From assembly GCA_017402445.1 (NCBI GenBank), contig JAFPME010000012.1, forward strand, positions 1 to 64,000: a stretch of DNA of 64,000 bases, written 5' to 3'. The position numbers were made by a program, and so were the translations under genes. The first letter of the stretch is position 1. Each line of letters opens with the position of its first letter. Below the pieces are notes generated by a model that was not told the DNA's origin, ran no database searches, and saw only the letters and a program-made list of their open reading frames with translations. Of the stretch, positions 17,942 through 27,149 are shown in pieces. Origin of the DNA: Prevotella sp. Its GTDB lineage: Bacteria; Bacteroidota; Bacteroidia; Bacteroidales; Bacteroidaceae.

Positions 17942-19999
17942 ATGCAAAAAGGCAACATCGGGGTTACGACCGAGAACATTTTCCCCGTCATCAAAAAATT
18001 TCTCTACAGTGATCATGAAATATTCCTGCGCGAGATGGTCAGCAATGCCATCGACGCCACGCAGAAACTGAAGACACTCGCCGACAAGGGCGACTTCAAG
18101 GGAGAGCTGGGCGACCTGACCGTCCACGTCAGCCTCGACAAAGACAAGGGCACGCTCACCATCAGCGACCGAGGCATCGGAATGACCGAAGAAGAAATCG
18201 ACAAATACATCAACCAGATAGCCTTTTCGGGCGTCACCGATTTCCTCGACAAGTACAAAGACAACGCCAACCAGATCATCGGACACTTCGGACTGGGCTT
18301 CTACTCGTCGTTCATGGTGTCGAAGAAGGTCGAAATTGTCACACGAAGCTACCAGGAAGGCGCCAAGGCCGTGAAGTGGAGCTGCGACGGAAGCCCGGAG
18401 TTCACCATCGAAGATGCCGAGCGCGACGACCGCGGCTCTGATATCATCCTCTACATCGACGACGACTGCAAGGAATACCTCGAGAAGGCGCAGATAGAAC
18501 AGCTGCTGCAGAAATACTGCAAGTTCCTCCCCGTGCCCGTAGCCTTCGGAAAGAAGACCGAATGGAAGGACGGCAAGCAGGTAGACACCGCGGAAGACAA
18601 TATTATAAATAATGTGGAACCGCTCTGGACGAAGGCTCCCAGCACGCTGAAAGACGAAGACTACAAGAGCTTCTACCGCACACTCTACCCCATGCAGTTC
18701 GACGAGCCGCTGTTCTGGATCCATCTGAACGTGGACTATCCGTTCAACCTCACCGGAATCCTCTACTTCCCGCGCATCAAGTCGAACCTCGACATTCAGC
18801 GCAACAAGATTCAGCTCTACTGCAACCAGGTGTTTGTCACCGACCAGGTGGAAGGCATTGTGCCTGAGTTCCTTACATTGCTCCACGGCGTCATCGACTC
18901 GCCCGACATCCCGCTCAACGTCAGCCGCAGCTATCTGCAGAGCGACCGTGACGTGAAGAAAATCTCCACCTACATCACCAAGAAGGTGGCCGACCGCCTG
19001 AACAGCATCTTCAAGGAAGACCGCAAGCAGTATGAGGAGAAGTGGGACGACCTGAAGATCTTCATCAACTACGGCATGCTGTCGCAGGAAGACTTCTACG
19101 ACCGCGCCAAGGACTTCTGCCTGCTGAAGGACGTAGACGGCAAGTACTTCACACTCGACGACTACCGCACCCTCATCAAGGACGAACAGACCGACAAGGA
19201 CGGCAACCTCGTCTACCTCTACGCCACCGACAAGGAGGAACAGTACAGCTATATCGAGGCAGCCCGCAAGAAGGGCTACAGCGTCTTGCTCATGGACGGA
19301 CAGCTCGACACGCCGACAGTCTCCATGTTCGAGCAGAAGCTGGAGAAGAGCCGCTTCACACGCGTGGATGCCGACATCGTGGAGCGCCTCATCGTCAAGG
19401 AAGACACACCGAAGAACGAGCTCGACGCCACACAGTCTGACAATTTGTCAGAGGCTTTCCGCTCGCAGATGCCGAAACTCGAGAAGGCCGAGTTCATGGT
19501 CGAGGTGCAGTCGCTCGGCGAAAACGGACAGCCCGTCGTCATCACCCAGAGCGAATACATGCGCCGAATGAAAGACATGAGCCGCTACCAGCAGGGCATG
19601 AGCTTCTACGCCACCATGCCCGACTCCTACAACCTCATCCTCAACGCCGACCACCCGCTCATCAAGCGCGTGCTCGAAGAGGAAACGGCAAGCGTCAGCG
19701 AAGCCCTGAAGCCCATCGAGAGCGAGATTCGCGGCATGCAGGCACGCGTGGACGTGCTGCGTCAGGAGCAGAACAAGAAGAAGTACGACGAGATCACCCA
19801 GGAGGAGAAGGACGACCTGAACAACAGCGAGAAAGCCCTCAACGAGCAGAAGGACAAGAAGAAGGCCGTCATCGCCGACTATGCCAAGGGCAACAAGGTG
19901 GTGCACCAGCTCATCGACCTCGCCTTGCTGCAGAACGGCATGCTGAAGGGTGCCGCCCTCGATGCCTTCCTCAAGCGCTCCGTCGACCTCATCGGCTGA
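17942..19999 (+). CDS. htpG: Chaperone protein HtpG (Hsp90)
   Basis: Cytoplasmic ATP-dependent chaperone. The GHKL ATPase site is visible at the N-terminus: [12 protein letters not shown] with Glu31, Asn35 and Asp38, then ISDRGIGMT and [13 protein letters not shown]. The middle domain contains the catalytic Arg segment [11 protein letters not shown]. At 685 residues it is longer than E. coli HtpG (624), as is usual in Bacteroidetes, with a charged linker rich in Lys, Glu and Asn near 615-650. The ATG at 17942 fits the conserved start. Upstream lies a sigma-54 promoter, which is unusual for this gene. A terminator follows. Confidence 0.97.
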   Translation: MQKGNIGVTTENIFPVIKKFLYSDHEIFLREMVSNAIDATQKLKTLADKGDFKGELGDLTVHVSLDKDKGTLTISDRGIGMTEEEIDKYINQIAFSGVTDFLDKYKDNANQIIGHFGLGFYSSFMVSKKVEIVTRSYQEGAKAVKWSCDGSPEFTIEDAERDDRGSDIILYIDDDCKEYLEKAQIEQLLQKYCKFLPVPVAFGKKTEWKDGKQVDTAEDNIINNVEPLWTKAPSTLKDEDYKSFYRTLYPMQFDEPLFWIHLNVDYPFNLTGILYFPRIKSNLDIQRNKIQLYCNQVFVTDQVEGIVPEFLTLLHGVIDSPDIPLNVSRSYLQSDRDVKKISTYITKKVADRLNSIFKEDRKQYEEKWDDLKIFINYGMLSQEDFYDRAKDFCLLKDVDGKYFTLDDYRTLIKDEQTDKDGNLVYLYATDKEEQYSYIEAARKKGYSVLLMDGQLDTPTVSMFEQKLEKSRFTRVDADIVERLIVKEDTPKNELDATQSDNLSEAFRSQMPKLEKAEFMVEVQSLGENGQPVVITQSEYMRRMKDMSRYQQGMSFYATMPDSYNLILNADHPLIKRVLEEETASVSEALKPIESEIRGMQARVDVLRQEQNKKKYDEITQEEKDDLNNSEKALNEQKDKKKAVIADYAKGNKVVHQLIDLALLQNGMLKGAALDAFLKRSVDLIG

Positions 20000-20019
20000 C
20001 ACCCATGACTATCATACCC

Positions 20020-20059
20020 AACGGCCTGATTGCTTCGCGGCAATCGGGCCGTTTTTTTA
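20020..20059 (+). terminator. Terminator of htpG
   Basis: ACGGCC-GATTGC pairs with GCAATC-GGCCGT around TTCGCG, followed by seven T. Confidence 0.92.
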
Positions 20060-20104
20060 TTCATCAACGAAGCCGTCTTTCCGAACAGACCGACTGAACA
20101 GACG

Positions 20105-20500
20105 TTCTGAATTTTTCGGACAAAAAAGTCAAAAAAGTGCTCTGAGAGTGGCCGTTTTTCAAAATAAAAATCAGACGGGCGCAAATGAGCGATTCTCGCG
20201 AAAGTTGTAACGCTCTGGAAAGGAAGCACTTGTATTTTCTTTACATTTTCGGGGCTTCCAAAATGAATCATTTTGCACTCCGAAATGGCTCATTTCGCCG
20301 CGCAGAATGGGCCATTTTGAAAAGCAGAATGGCCCATTTTGAAGTGTAAAATGGCTCATTTTGAAAATCGCAATGATTTTTCGTGCCGTTTTGTTCGATT
20401 CTTTTACCGTTTCAAAAGCTTTCGTCTCTCTAGAATGATAAAAAATCCCAGCACAATTTTTCGATTAAAATTATTTACAATAATAAACATCAACATCTCA
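20105..20500 (-). repeat. Dispersed element copy B (inverted)
   Basis: Second copy of the element, on the opposite strand to copies A and C. Landmarks in reverse order are TTTTTATTTTG, the AATGTAAAGAAAATACAAGT block (20228-20250 region), the five-unit array, AAAAGAATCGAACAAAAC, ATCATTCTAG and ATTGTAAAT. More diverged than A and C are from each other. It fills most of the htpG-rfbB intergenic region. Confidence 0.82.
20260..20369 (+). repeat. 22-bp x5 palindromic-core array (copy B)
   Basis: Units begin at 20260, 20282, 20304, 20326 and 20348. Cores are AAAATGAATCATTTT, GAAATGGCTCATTTC, AGAATGGGCCATTTT, AGAATGGCCCATTTT and AAAATGGCTCATTTT. The second unit has changed both outer bases together (G with C), keeping the dyad. 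Confidence 0.88.
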
Positions 20501-20737
20501 CCCCGGAAGCACTTCGACCTTGCAGAAACGCTATTTCTGATTCGTGGAAAGAATGATGCCGGGGCTTACTTCATTTCTGTCCGAGACATCAGGCAGGTGG
20601 ATAAACACCAAACGACAGCTGCAGAGCATGAGCATTCCTGCGACAAACAATTTTGCATAGAAGGGGAAAGAAAAGCATGGTTTTCTTTTCTTTTTTCTCA
20701 CTTATTTCGTAATTTTGCAGACAAAACGAAGAAATAG
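20351..20737 (+). other. Open frame containing the element-linked conserved 43 codons (copy B)
   Basis: The ATG lies in the last 22-bp unit (MAHFENR) and is followed by RFVRFFYRFKSFRLSRM and, later, FTI; the conserved part is 20360-20488. After that the frame runs on for 83 codons into the rfbB promoter region without similarity to the other copies, so any real product is probably shorter or absent. Confidence 0.3.
20710..20717 (+). promoter_or_regulatory. -7 box of the rfbB operon
   Basis: TAATTTTG 45 bp upstream of the rfbB ATG, preceded by a pyrimidine-rich tract and CTTATTTCG, resembling the sequence before the GH29 gene. Confidence 0.6.
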
Positions 20738-20762
20738 CATAAACGAAGAAAAGAACGAAAAC

Positions 20763-21911
20763 ATGAAGACGTATCTCGTAACAGGTGCCGCCGGCTTTAT
20801 CGGCGCCAATTTCGTAAAGTATCTGCTCAACAAGAAGTACAAGGACGAGGACATCCGGGTGATTGTGCTCGACGCTCTGACCTACGCCGGCAACTTGGGC
20901 ACCATCAAGGACGACATCGACGGCCAGCGCTGCGTGTTCGTCAAGGGTGATATCCGCGACCGCGAGCTGGTGGACGGCATCTTTGCCGAGAACGACGTGG
21001 ACTACGTGGTGAACTTCGCCGCCGAGAGCCACGTGGACCGCTCGATCGAGGATCCGCAGCTCTTCCTCTCGGTGAACATCCTCGGCACGCAGAACATGCT
21101 CGACGCCGCGCGCAAGGCCTGGGTCATCGGCAAGGGCGACGACGGCTATCCCGTATGGAAGGCAGGCAAGAGGTATCACCAGGTATCTACCGACGAGGTG
21201 TACGGTTCGCTGGGTGCCGACGGTTTCTTCACCGAGGAGACGCCGCTCTGCCCGCACAGCCCCTACTCCGCATCGAAGACGTCGGCCGACATGATTGTGA
21301 AAGCCTACGCTGACACCTACCACATGCCGGTCAGCATCACGCGCTGCTCGAACAACTACGGCCCCTACCACTTCCCCGAGAAGCTCATTCCGCTGATCAT
21401 CAACAACATCCTCGCTGGCAAGCAGCTCCCCGTCTACGGCAAGGGAGAGAACGTGCGCGACTGGCTCTACGTGGAAGACCACTGCAAGGCCATCGACCTC
21501 GTGGTGCGCGAAGGACGTGAAGGCGAAGTCTACAACGTAGGCGGCCACAACGAGATGAAGAACATCGACATCGTGAAGCTCACCATCAAGACCATCCACG
21601 ACATGATGGCCGAGGACAAGAGCCTGCGCAAGGTGCTCAAGAAGCAGGAACTCGACGAGAACGGCGACATCCGCATCGACTGGATCAACGACGACCTCAT
21701 CACCTACGTGGCCGACCGACTGGGTCACGACATGCGCTACGCCATCGACCCGACGAAGATCAAGGACGAGCTGGGCTGGTATCCCGAGACGAAGTTCGCC
21801 GACGGCATCGTGAAGACCATCCGTTGGAACCTGGAACATCAGGACTGGATAGCCGACGTTACATCGGGCGACTACCAGAAATACTACGAGCAAATGTACG
21901 GCAACCGCTGA
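20763..21911 (+). CDS. rfbB: dTDP-glucose 4,6-dehydratase
   Basis: Extended short-chain dehydrogenase that converts dTDP-glucose to dTDP-4-keto-6-deoxyglucose, the common precursor of deoxysugars in surface glycans. The 382-residue protein has the NAD-binding GAAGFIG at 8-14, FAAESHVDRSI at about 85-95, STDEVYGSL with the catalytic Asp-Glu, and Tyr168-x3-Lys172. It carries a short insertion (KGDDGYPVWKAGKRY) typical of Bacteroidetes members. The start was set at MKTYLVTGAAG; an upstream ATG-less extension would precede the promoter. It heads a tightly packed operon of five genes. Confidence 0.95.
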   Translation: MKTYLVTGAAGFIGANFVKYLLNKKYKDEDIRVIVLDALTYAGNLGTIKDDIDGQRCVFVKGDIRDRELVDGIFAENDVDYVVNFAAESHVDRSIEDPQLFLSVNILGTQNMLDAARKAWVIGKGDDGYPVWKAGKRYHQVSTDEVYGSLGADGFFTEETPLCPHSPYSASKTSADMIVKAYADTYHMPVSITRCSNNYGPYHFPEKLIPLIINNILAGKQLPVYGKGENVRDWLYVEDHCKAIDLVVREGREGEVYNVGGHNEMKNIDIVKLTIKTIHDMMAEDKSLRKVLKKQELDENGDIRIDWINDDLITYVADRLGHDMRYAIDPTKIKDELGWYPETKFADGIVKTIRWNLEHQDWIADVTSGDYQKYYEQMYGNR

Positions 21912-22234
21912 TGGACACGCTGACCAAGGAGCTGCAGACATTTCTCGTCCGGCTGTCGTATCAGCCGGAAACGGTGAGCCATCAGACCGAGCACTACCTG
22001 GAACATCTTTTCCATCTGCTGCCCGTGGATGAAGAAGAAGCCGTACTACACTATTTCGGTGTGCTCGGCCACCGACAGGAACCGCTGGCCCAACTGGCCC
22101 GCGAGCGTTGTCTGTCGCCCGAAGCCATGATGGAGCAGATTGACACCAACCTTCACCGGCTGGCCATCACGCCCGAATGGCAGATGCTGAAGACGCTCGT
22201 CAACCCGCCTTCGGCAAGCGAAGCGGCCTCATGA
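21911..22234 (+). CDS. Small protein resembling sigma-70 region 4
   Basis: A 107-residue soluble protein. Residues 36-95 resemble a sigma-70 region 4 helix-turn-helix: [19 protein letters not shown] aligns by eye with the leucine/RE..VL..RFGL.G pattern, and [20 protein letters not shown] with the TLEEIG..LGLSRERVRQIE pattern, ending NLHRLA. No region 2 is present, so it cannot be a complete sigma factor. Its ATG overlaps the rfbB stop by one base (TGATG), so it is translationally coupled. Function unknown; a local regulator or a protein-interaction domain are both possible. Family resemblance is my reading and needs a profile search. Confidence 0.65.
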   Translation: MDTLTKELQTFLVRLSYQPETVSHQTEHYLEHLFHLLPVDEEEAVLHYFGVLGHRQEPLAQLARERCLSPEAMMEQIDTNLHRLAITPEWQMLKTLVNPPSASEAAS

Positions 22235-22265
22235 AAAACGATTTTACAAGAAAGAAACAACCAAA

Positions 22266-23447
22266 ATGAAGAAGATATTGCTTTTAGGCTCTGGCGAACT
22301 GGGCAAGGAGTTCGTAATCGCGGCAAAGCGCGCAGGGCAGTATGTCATTGCTTGCGACCGCTACGACAACGCGCCCGCCATGCAGGTAGCCGACGAGCGC
22401 GAAGTGTTCTCGATGCTCGACGGCGACGCACTGGAAGCTGTCGTGAAGAAACACCAGCCCGACATCATCGTTCCCGAGATTGAAGCCATCCGCACCGAGC
22501 GCCTGTTCCAATTCGAGGAGCAGGGCATTCAGGTGGTGCCCAGTGCACGTGCGGTGAACTACACGATGAACCGACGTGCCATCCGCGACCTGGCCAGCAA
22601 GGAACTGGGCCTGCGCACGGCGAAGTATTTCTACGCCAAGACATTCGACGAGTTCAAGAAGGCTGCCGACGAGATTGGCTTCCCCTGCGTGGTGAAGCCT
22701 CTGATGTCGTCGAGCGGCCACGGACAGAGCTACGTTCACAACGACGACGAGCTGGAGCAGGCCTTCCGCGAGGCCATGGAGGGCAGCCGCGGCGACGTGA
22801 AGGAAGTCATCATCGAAGAGTTCATCGACTTCGACTCCGAGTTCACCCTGCTCACCGTGACACAAAAGAACGCTCCCACCATCTTCTGCCCGCCCATCGG
22901 ACACGTGCAGAAAGGCGGTGACTACCGCGAGAGCTGGCAACCGTACAAGATTTCGGACGCTGCCCTGAAGACGGCGCAGCACATGGCCGACCAAGTGACC
23001 AAGGCTCTCACGGGATACGGAATATGGGGCGTGGAGTTCTTCCTGACCAAACAGGGTGAGGTCATCTTCTCCGAACTGTCACCCCGTCCGCACGACACGG
23101 GCATGGTGACGCTCGGCCACACCACGAACCTCAGCGAGTTCGAGCTGCACTTCCGCGCCGTCATGGGACTGCCCATCGCCGGCATCCATCTGGAGCACGC
23201 CGGTGCCAGCGCCGTCATCCTCTCTCCCGTGGAAAGCCAGGAGCCGCTCGACTACCACGTGGACGAAGCACTGACCGAGGACCGCACGCGCATCCGCATC
23301 TTCGGCAAGCCCGAGGCACACTTCGGCCGCCGCATGGGCGTGGTGCTCTGCTACGGAGAACCCGATGCCGACACGACGGCCCTGCGCGACAAAGCAAAGC
23401 GCCTGGCAAAGACAGTGCTCGGAACAGACCCCTACATGAAGAAATGA
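22266..23447 (+). CDS. purT: Formate-dependent phosphoribosylglycinamide formyltransferase
   Basis: ATP-grasp enzyme of purine synthesis that uses formate and ATP to formylate GAR, an alternative to PurN. The 393-residue product starts [20 protein letters not shown] and has [12 protein letters not shown], the ATP-grasp loop [12 protein letters not shown], and [16 protein letters not shown] near the metal site. Length and motifs are complete. It lies inside an operon otherwise concerned with nucleotide sugars, 31 bp after the small regulator-like gene, and its stop overlaps the next gene by ATGA. Confidence 0.96.
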   Translation: MKKILLLGSGELGKEFVIAAKRAGQYVIACDRYDNAPAMQVADEREVFSMLDGDALEAVVKKHQPDIIVPEIEAIRTERLFQFEEQGIQVVPSARAVNYTMNRRAIRDLASKELGLRTAKYFYAKTFDEFKKAADEIGFPCVVKPLMSSSGHGQSYVHNDDELEQAFREAMEGSRGDVKEVIIEEFIDFDSEFTLLTVTQKNAPTIFCPPIGHVQKGGDYRESWQPYKISDAALKTAQHMADQVTKALTGYGIWGVEFFLTKQGEVIFSELSPRPHDTGMVTLGHTTNLSEFELHFRAVMGLPIAGIHLEHAGASAVILSPVESQEPLDYHVDEALTEDRTRIRIFGKPEAHFGRRMGVVLCYGEPDADTTALRDKAKRLAKTVLGTDPYMKK

Positions 23448-23854
23448 AGACGTTAGGAAGAATCATCGACCTGCCGAAAATCACCGATCCGCGAGGCAAC
23501 CTCACCGTGGCCGAACAGCTCAAGGACGTGCCCTTCGACATCAAGCGCGCCTACTGGGTCTACGACGTGCCCGGCGGGGAGAGCCGTGGCGGCCATGCCC
23601 ACAAGCGGCTCAGGCAGCTCGTCGTGGCGCTGAGCGGCTCGTTCCACGTCACGCTCGACGACGGTGAGCACCGACAGACGTACCTGCTGAACCATCCGTG
23701 GCAGGCTCTGCTCATCGAGACCGGCACCTGGCGCACGCTCGACGACTTCTCGTCGGGCGCCGTCTGTCTGGTACTGGCCTCGGAAGTGTTCGACGAGGAG
23801 GACTACATCTACGATTACGATGATTTCCTGACCTATATCGGCAAGAAGGAATGA
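23444..23854 (+). CDS. FdtA/QdtA-type dTDP-4-keto-6-deoxyglucose 3,4-ketoisomerase (WxcM-like cupin)
   Basis: Small cupin of 136 residues that in characterised relatives isomerises dTDP-4-keto-6-deoxy-D-glucose to the 3-keto sugar, before transamination to a 3-amino-3,6-dideoxyhexose. Family signatures are [31 protein letters not shown], the metal-free active-site HAHK and [16 protein letters not shown]. Overlap with purT and with the acyltransferase by ATGA at both ends indicates tight coupling. The rfbB product upstream makes its substrate. The exact product isomer (Fuc3N or Qui3N route) cannot be told. Confidence 0.85.
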   Translation: MKTLGRIIDLPKITDPRGNLTVAEQLKDVPFDIKRAYWVYDVPGGESRGGHAHKRLRQLVVALSGSFHVTLDDGEHRQTYLLNHPWQALLIETGTWRTLDDFSSGAVCLVLASEVFDEEDYIYDYDDFLTYIGKKE

Positions 23855-24801
23855 ACGACGGAACGGTAGAGATTGTCAGATACGACGCCAGCCGACGCAG
23901 CGAATGGAACCGCTTTGTGGCGCAGTCGAAGAACGGCACGTTCCTCTTCGACCGCAACTACATGGACTACCACAGCGACCGCTTCGCCGACCACTCGCTG
24001 ATGTGCTACGTGAAAGGCCGTCTCTACGCCCTGCTGCCTGCCAACATCCGCGAAGACACGCTCTTCTCGCACCAAGGACTGACCTACGGCGGCCTGGTGA
24101 TGTCGGCACATTGCACCACGGTTCACCTGATGGAGATCGTCCGCAAGATGAACGAGGGCCTGCGTGAAGAAGGCATCCGACGGGTAGTCTACAAGGCCGT
24201 GCCGTGGATCTATCATCTTGTGCCCGCCGAAGAAGACCTTTATGCCATCCACCATGAGTGCCGCTACACGCTCCTGGAGCGCGACATTTCCTCGACCGTC
24301 ATGTTGCAGCGGCCTTTGGGATGGAAGAAAGACCGCCGCCACGGACTGAAGAAAGCCACCGAGAGCGGCATTGCCGTCGGACAAAGCGCCGACTATGCCA
24401 CCTTCTGGAACATTCTGACGCACAATCTGGAGACTTGCCACGGTGTCAGTCCTGTTCATTCGCTCAACGAAATACTGCTTTTGCAGCAGCGTTTTCCGCA
24501 CAACATCATGCTGTTTGCAGGTCACAAAGACGGTGAGATGCTCGGCGGATGCGTGGTCTACGTCACTCCGCAGGTGGTCCATGCGCAGTATATCTCGGCC
24601 ACTCCCGAGGGCAAACGGCTCGGTGTGGTCGATGCCATCATCCACCATCTGTTCTTTGAGACTTTCCCACAGTTCACTTATTTCGATTTCGGAAAGTCGA
24701 CCGAACAGCACAGCGACACGCTCAACGAGAACCTGATCTACCAGAAGGAAGGGTTCGGCGCACGTGGTGTCTGCTACGACACCTACGCATGGGAGCTGTA
24801 G
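23851..24801 (+). CDS. GNAT/FemAB-like N-acyltransferase
   Basis: A 316-residue cytoplasmic protein with a two-lobed GNAT/FemAB-like layout. Segments include EWNRFVAQSKNGTFLFDRNY at the N-terminus, LPANIREDTLFSHQGLTYGG, and late VVDAIIHHLFFETF plus YFDFGKSTE, resembling FemAB proteins that acylate amino sugars or peptides. No aminotransferase is visible nearby, so it could act on a 3-amino sugar made with an aminotransferase encoded elsewhere. It ends the operon; a GC hairpin follows its stop immediately. Confidence 0.75.
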   Translation: MNDGTVEIVRYDASRRSEWNRFVAQSKNGTFLFDRNYMDYHSDRFADHSLMCYVKGRLYALLPANIREDTLFSHQGLTYGGLVMSAHCTTVHLMEIVRKMNEGLREEGIRRVVYKAVPWIYHLVPAEEDLYAIHHECRYTLLERDISSTVMLQRPLGWKKDRRHGLKKATESGIAVGQSADYATFWNILTHNLETCHGVSPVHSLNEILLLQQRFPHNIMLFAGHKDGEMLGGCVVYVTPQVVHAQYISATPEGKRLGVVDAIIHHLFFETFPQFTYFDFGKSTEQHSDTLNENLIYQKEGFGARGVCYDTYAWEL

Positions 24802-24802
24802 G

Positions 24803-24817
24803 AGCCCCTGCGGGGCT
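24803..24817 (+). repeat. GC hairpin directly after the operon
   Basis: AGCCCC-TGC-GGGGCT starts two bases after the stop codon and is followed by TAAATGATAAATG-type repeats rather than a T-run. It may protect the transcript end or belong to the hairpin-plus-heptamer repeat family seen elsewhere in the window. Confidence 0.7.
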
Positions 24818-24832
24818 AAATGATAAATGACA

Positions 24833-24961
24833 AATGATAAATGATAAAGCCTGAATGGTGGTAGATACCCCACAAAATGATAAATGATCAAGCCAGAATG
24901 GCGGTAGATACCCCACAAAATGATAAATTATCAAGCCTGAATGGCGGTAGATACCCCACCC
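24833..24961 (+). repeat. 43-bp x3 direct repeat
   Basis: Three head-to-tail units start at 24833, 24876 and 24919 with only a few differences. Each holds AATGATAAATGAT, CCTGAATGGCGGTAG and ATACCCCAC. They follow the heptamer-like sequence 24819-24845. No coding potential is evident. Confidence 0.9.
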
Positions 24962-24976
24962 TACCACCCCCACAGA

Positions 24977-25012
24977 CAAAAAAACACCGCCCACGATAGT
25001 CGCGAGCGGTGC
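24977..25012 (-). terminator. Terminator of the lut operon
   Basis: On the minus strand CACCGC pairs with GCGGTG and is followed by seven T, about 55 bp beyond the lutC stop. Confidence 0.8.
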
Positions 25013-25067
25013 GGTGAAAGGGGTGTAAAACCCCGACTTATGAAACAGCAATTTCTTATTCTTTCAA

Positions 25068-25652
25068 TCAAGGCTCCAGCACGATCGTTGCCGAACGGGC
25101 TGCCTGGGCGCCCATGACGAGCACCTGGGCAATGTCGGCCGTCTTTGACGGTCCGCTGATGAATGTGCCGTAGCCATAGTCGTTGAACTGAATGCGTTTG
25201 TATGCTTCGTGCATATTGTTCACAATCTCCGATTTCTTCAGCAGGATGATCAGGTTTTCAGAGATGAAGCACACGGCTTTCTCCACCATCTGCTGCGGAA
25301 TCCACACACATGCATTCTCTGCCACCCCGAACATGCCGCGAATGACGCCCACGTCGGTGCCGTTCAATGCCTGCGGTGAGCCGCATGTGTCGGGATTGCG
25401 CGTAGCAATCGTCACCTCGGGCAGGTTGCTGGCAATCTCCTTGGCATCGGGATAGAGCTCGCGGATCACGTCGTTGATGTCTTGCCCGGGCTCCAGTTCA
25501 TACACCTTGCCGCCCACATTCTGCGTCATAGAGATGAACTGCACGAGGGGGTCAGGGTATTTGATGGCCTTGATTTGCGACAAATCGGGCATGTCGAACT
25601 TCTTCTGTATGTTTTTTCTGTACTTCGACAGAATCTCCTCTTTTGTACTCAT
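25068..25652 (-). CDS. lutC: Lactate utilization protein C (LUD domain)
   Basis: A 194-residue LUD-domain protein, the third subunit of the LutABC L-lactate oxidation complex in the cytoplasm. Visible are NLPEVTIATRNPDTCGSPQA, DVGVIRGMFGVAENACVW (the LUD core) and the C-terminal ISGPSKTADIAQVLVMGAQA. The last segment differs from the classical GPHGA form, which is common in Bacteroidetes copies. It lies 54 bp after lutB in the same direction and is followed by a terminator. Confidence 0.9.
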   Translation of the reverse strand: MSTKEEILSKYRKNIQKKFDMPDLSQIKAIKYPDPLVQFISMTQNVGGKVYELEPGQDINDVIRELYPDAKEIASNLPEVTIATRNPDTCGSPQALNGTDVGVIRGMFGVAENACVWIPQQMVEKAVCFISENLIILLKKSEIVNNMHEAYKRIQFNDYGYGTFISGPSKTADIAQVLVMGAQAARSATIVLEP

Positions 25653-25706
25653 AACATTATAATTATAGAATGTTGTGTTTTAAACTACAAATGACGGACG
25701 CCGGAC

Positions 25707-27080
25707 TCACTTCACTTTCCCCTTGCGCCACAGTTCCTGGAACGAGTTCTTCTGGAATGTCATCATCTTATGACCGCCCTGAGCCCACGGATTCAAACCG
25801 CATTCCATCAGACCGGAAGGCACCCAGTTGGCCAGCGGAGCGAACTTCATGGCCGTGTTATAGATGCCGCTGCTTCCGAAGAGCACCTTCATGCCCTTGC
25901 ACATCATCTTCTTCTCGGGGTTGGCCGTTCCGAAATCGTCGAGCTGCTGGCGCCATTTGTAGATCTGGTCGCCGAGGTCTATCTTCACAGGGCAGACAGT
26001 CTGACAGCTCAGACAGAGCGTGCAGGCCGAAATGTTGCCCGAATGTTTCTGCTTGTCGCGGAGCATGCCGAGGTTGATGCCGATAGGTCCAGGAATGAAG
26101 TAAGAGTAGCTGTAGCCACCCGACCGGCGATAGACGGGGCAGGTGTTCATGCATGAGCCGCATCGGATGCACTTCAGCACCTCCCAGTGTTCAGGATTCC
26201 CGATCCATTCGCTTCGCCCGTTGTCCACCAGGATGATGTGCATCTGCTGTGCCGTGGGCCGCGCCTTGCGGAAATGTGAGGTGTAGGTGGTCGTTGGCTG
26301 ACCTGTTCCTGCCCTGCAGAGCATGCGCTGGAAGACAGCCAGACAGTCGTAGTTCGGAATCACTTTCTCCAGTCCGATGGCTGCAATGTGCAGTTTCGGG
26401 CACGATGTTGACATGTCAGCGTTTCCCTCGTTGGTGCAGACCACGATGTCGCCCGTCTCTGCGATACCGAAGTTTCCGCCTGTCATTCCTGCATCGGCAG
26501 TCAGGAACTCGTTGCGAAGACTCAGACGTGCCATGTAGGTGAGGTAGGTTGGATCGTGATTTCCTTTCTCCGTACCCAGCTTTTCCTCAAACAGTTCGCC
26601 CACATCGTCATGGTTCAGGTGAATGGCCGGCATGACGATGTGACTTGGTTTCTGCCCTTTCAGCTGGATGATGCGCTCGCCAAGATCCGTCTCTACGATT
26701 TCGATGCCCTTGCTTTCAAGGTAAGGATTCATCTCGCACTCCTCGGTGAGCATCGATTTCGACTTCACCATCTTCTTGACGTTGTGTTCCTTGAGGATGT
26801 CATAAACTATTTGGTTGAACTCGTCAGCGTCCTTTGCCCAGTGAACGATGCATCCGTTCTTCTCGGCATTGGTGGCGAACTGGTCGAGATACTGGTCAAG
26901 GTGCGTGATGGTATGGCGCTTGATGGCACTTCCCATTTCTCGTAGCTGCTCCCATTCGTCGAGCCCGTAGGCCATGTTGTCTCTCTTTGAGCGAACCGAC
27001 CAAAACGTTGCGTCGTGCCAGCTCGCATATTTTTGGTTCTTCAAGAACTCTTTTGCTGCGTTGCTATGTGGTGTACTCAT
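25707..27080 (-). CDS. lutB: Lactate utilization iron-sulfur protein B
   Basis: Iron-sulfur subunit of LutABC, passing electrons from L-lactate oxidation to pyruvate. The 457-residue product has a LUD domain (VKSKSMLTEECEMNPYLESK; GMTGGNFGIAETGDIVVCTN) and a ferredoxin-like domain with CIRCGSCMNTCP and CTLCLSCQTVCP, each followed by a distal Pro, as expected for two [4Fe-4S] clusters. I chose the ATG at 27078-27080 (MSTPHSNAAKEFL); the longer frame upstream runs through a heptamer repeat and is not credible. Middle gene of the operon. Confidence 0.94.
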   Translation of the reverse strand: MSTPHSNAAKEFLKNQKYASWHDATFWSVRSKRDNMAYGLDEWEQLREMGSAIKRHTITHLDQYLDQFATNAEKNGCIVHWAKDADEFNQIVYDILKEHNVKKMVKSKSMLTEECEMNPYLESKGIEIVETDLGERIIQLKGQKPSHIVMPAIHLNHDDVGELFEEKLGTEKGNHDPTYLTYMARLSLRNEFLTADAGMTGGNFGIAETGDIVVCTNEGNADMSTSCPKLHIAAIGLEKVIPNYDCLAVFQRMLCRAGTGQPTTTYTSHFRKARPTAQQMHIILVDNGRSEWIGNPEHWEVLKCIRCGSCMNTCPVYRRSGGYSYSYFIPGPIGINLGMLRDKQKHSGNISACTLCLSCQTVCPVKIDLGDQIYKWRQQLDDFGTANPEKKMMCKGMKVLFGSSGIYNTAMKFAPLANWVPSGLMECGLNPWAQGGHKMMTFQKNSFQELWRKGKVK

Positions 27081-27090
27081 GATTGTTAAT

Positions 27091-27120
27091 GTATAATTCA
27101 TAATGCATAATTCATAATTC
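27091..27120. repeat. Heptamer repeat (GMATTAT type)
   Basis: Short array of 7-bp units (GAATTAT, GCATTAT on the minus strand) in the lutA-lutB gap. Same family as 30664-30769, 32494-32560 and 38172-38216. Confidence 0.8.
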
Positions 27121-27149
27121 AGAGCTCCAAGCAATGAACTATGAACTCT

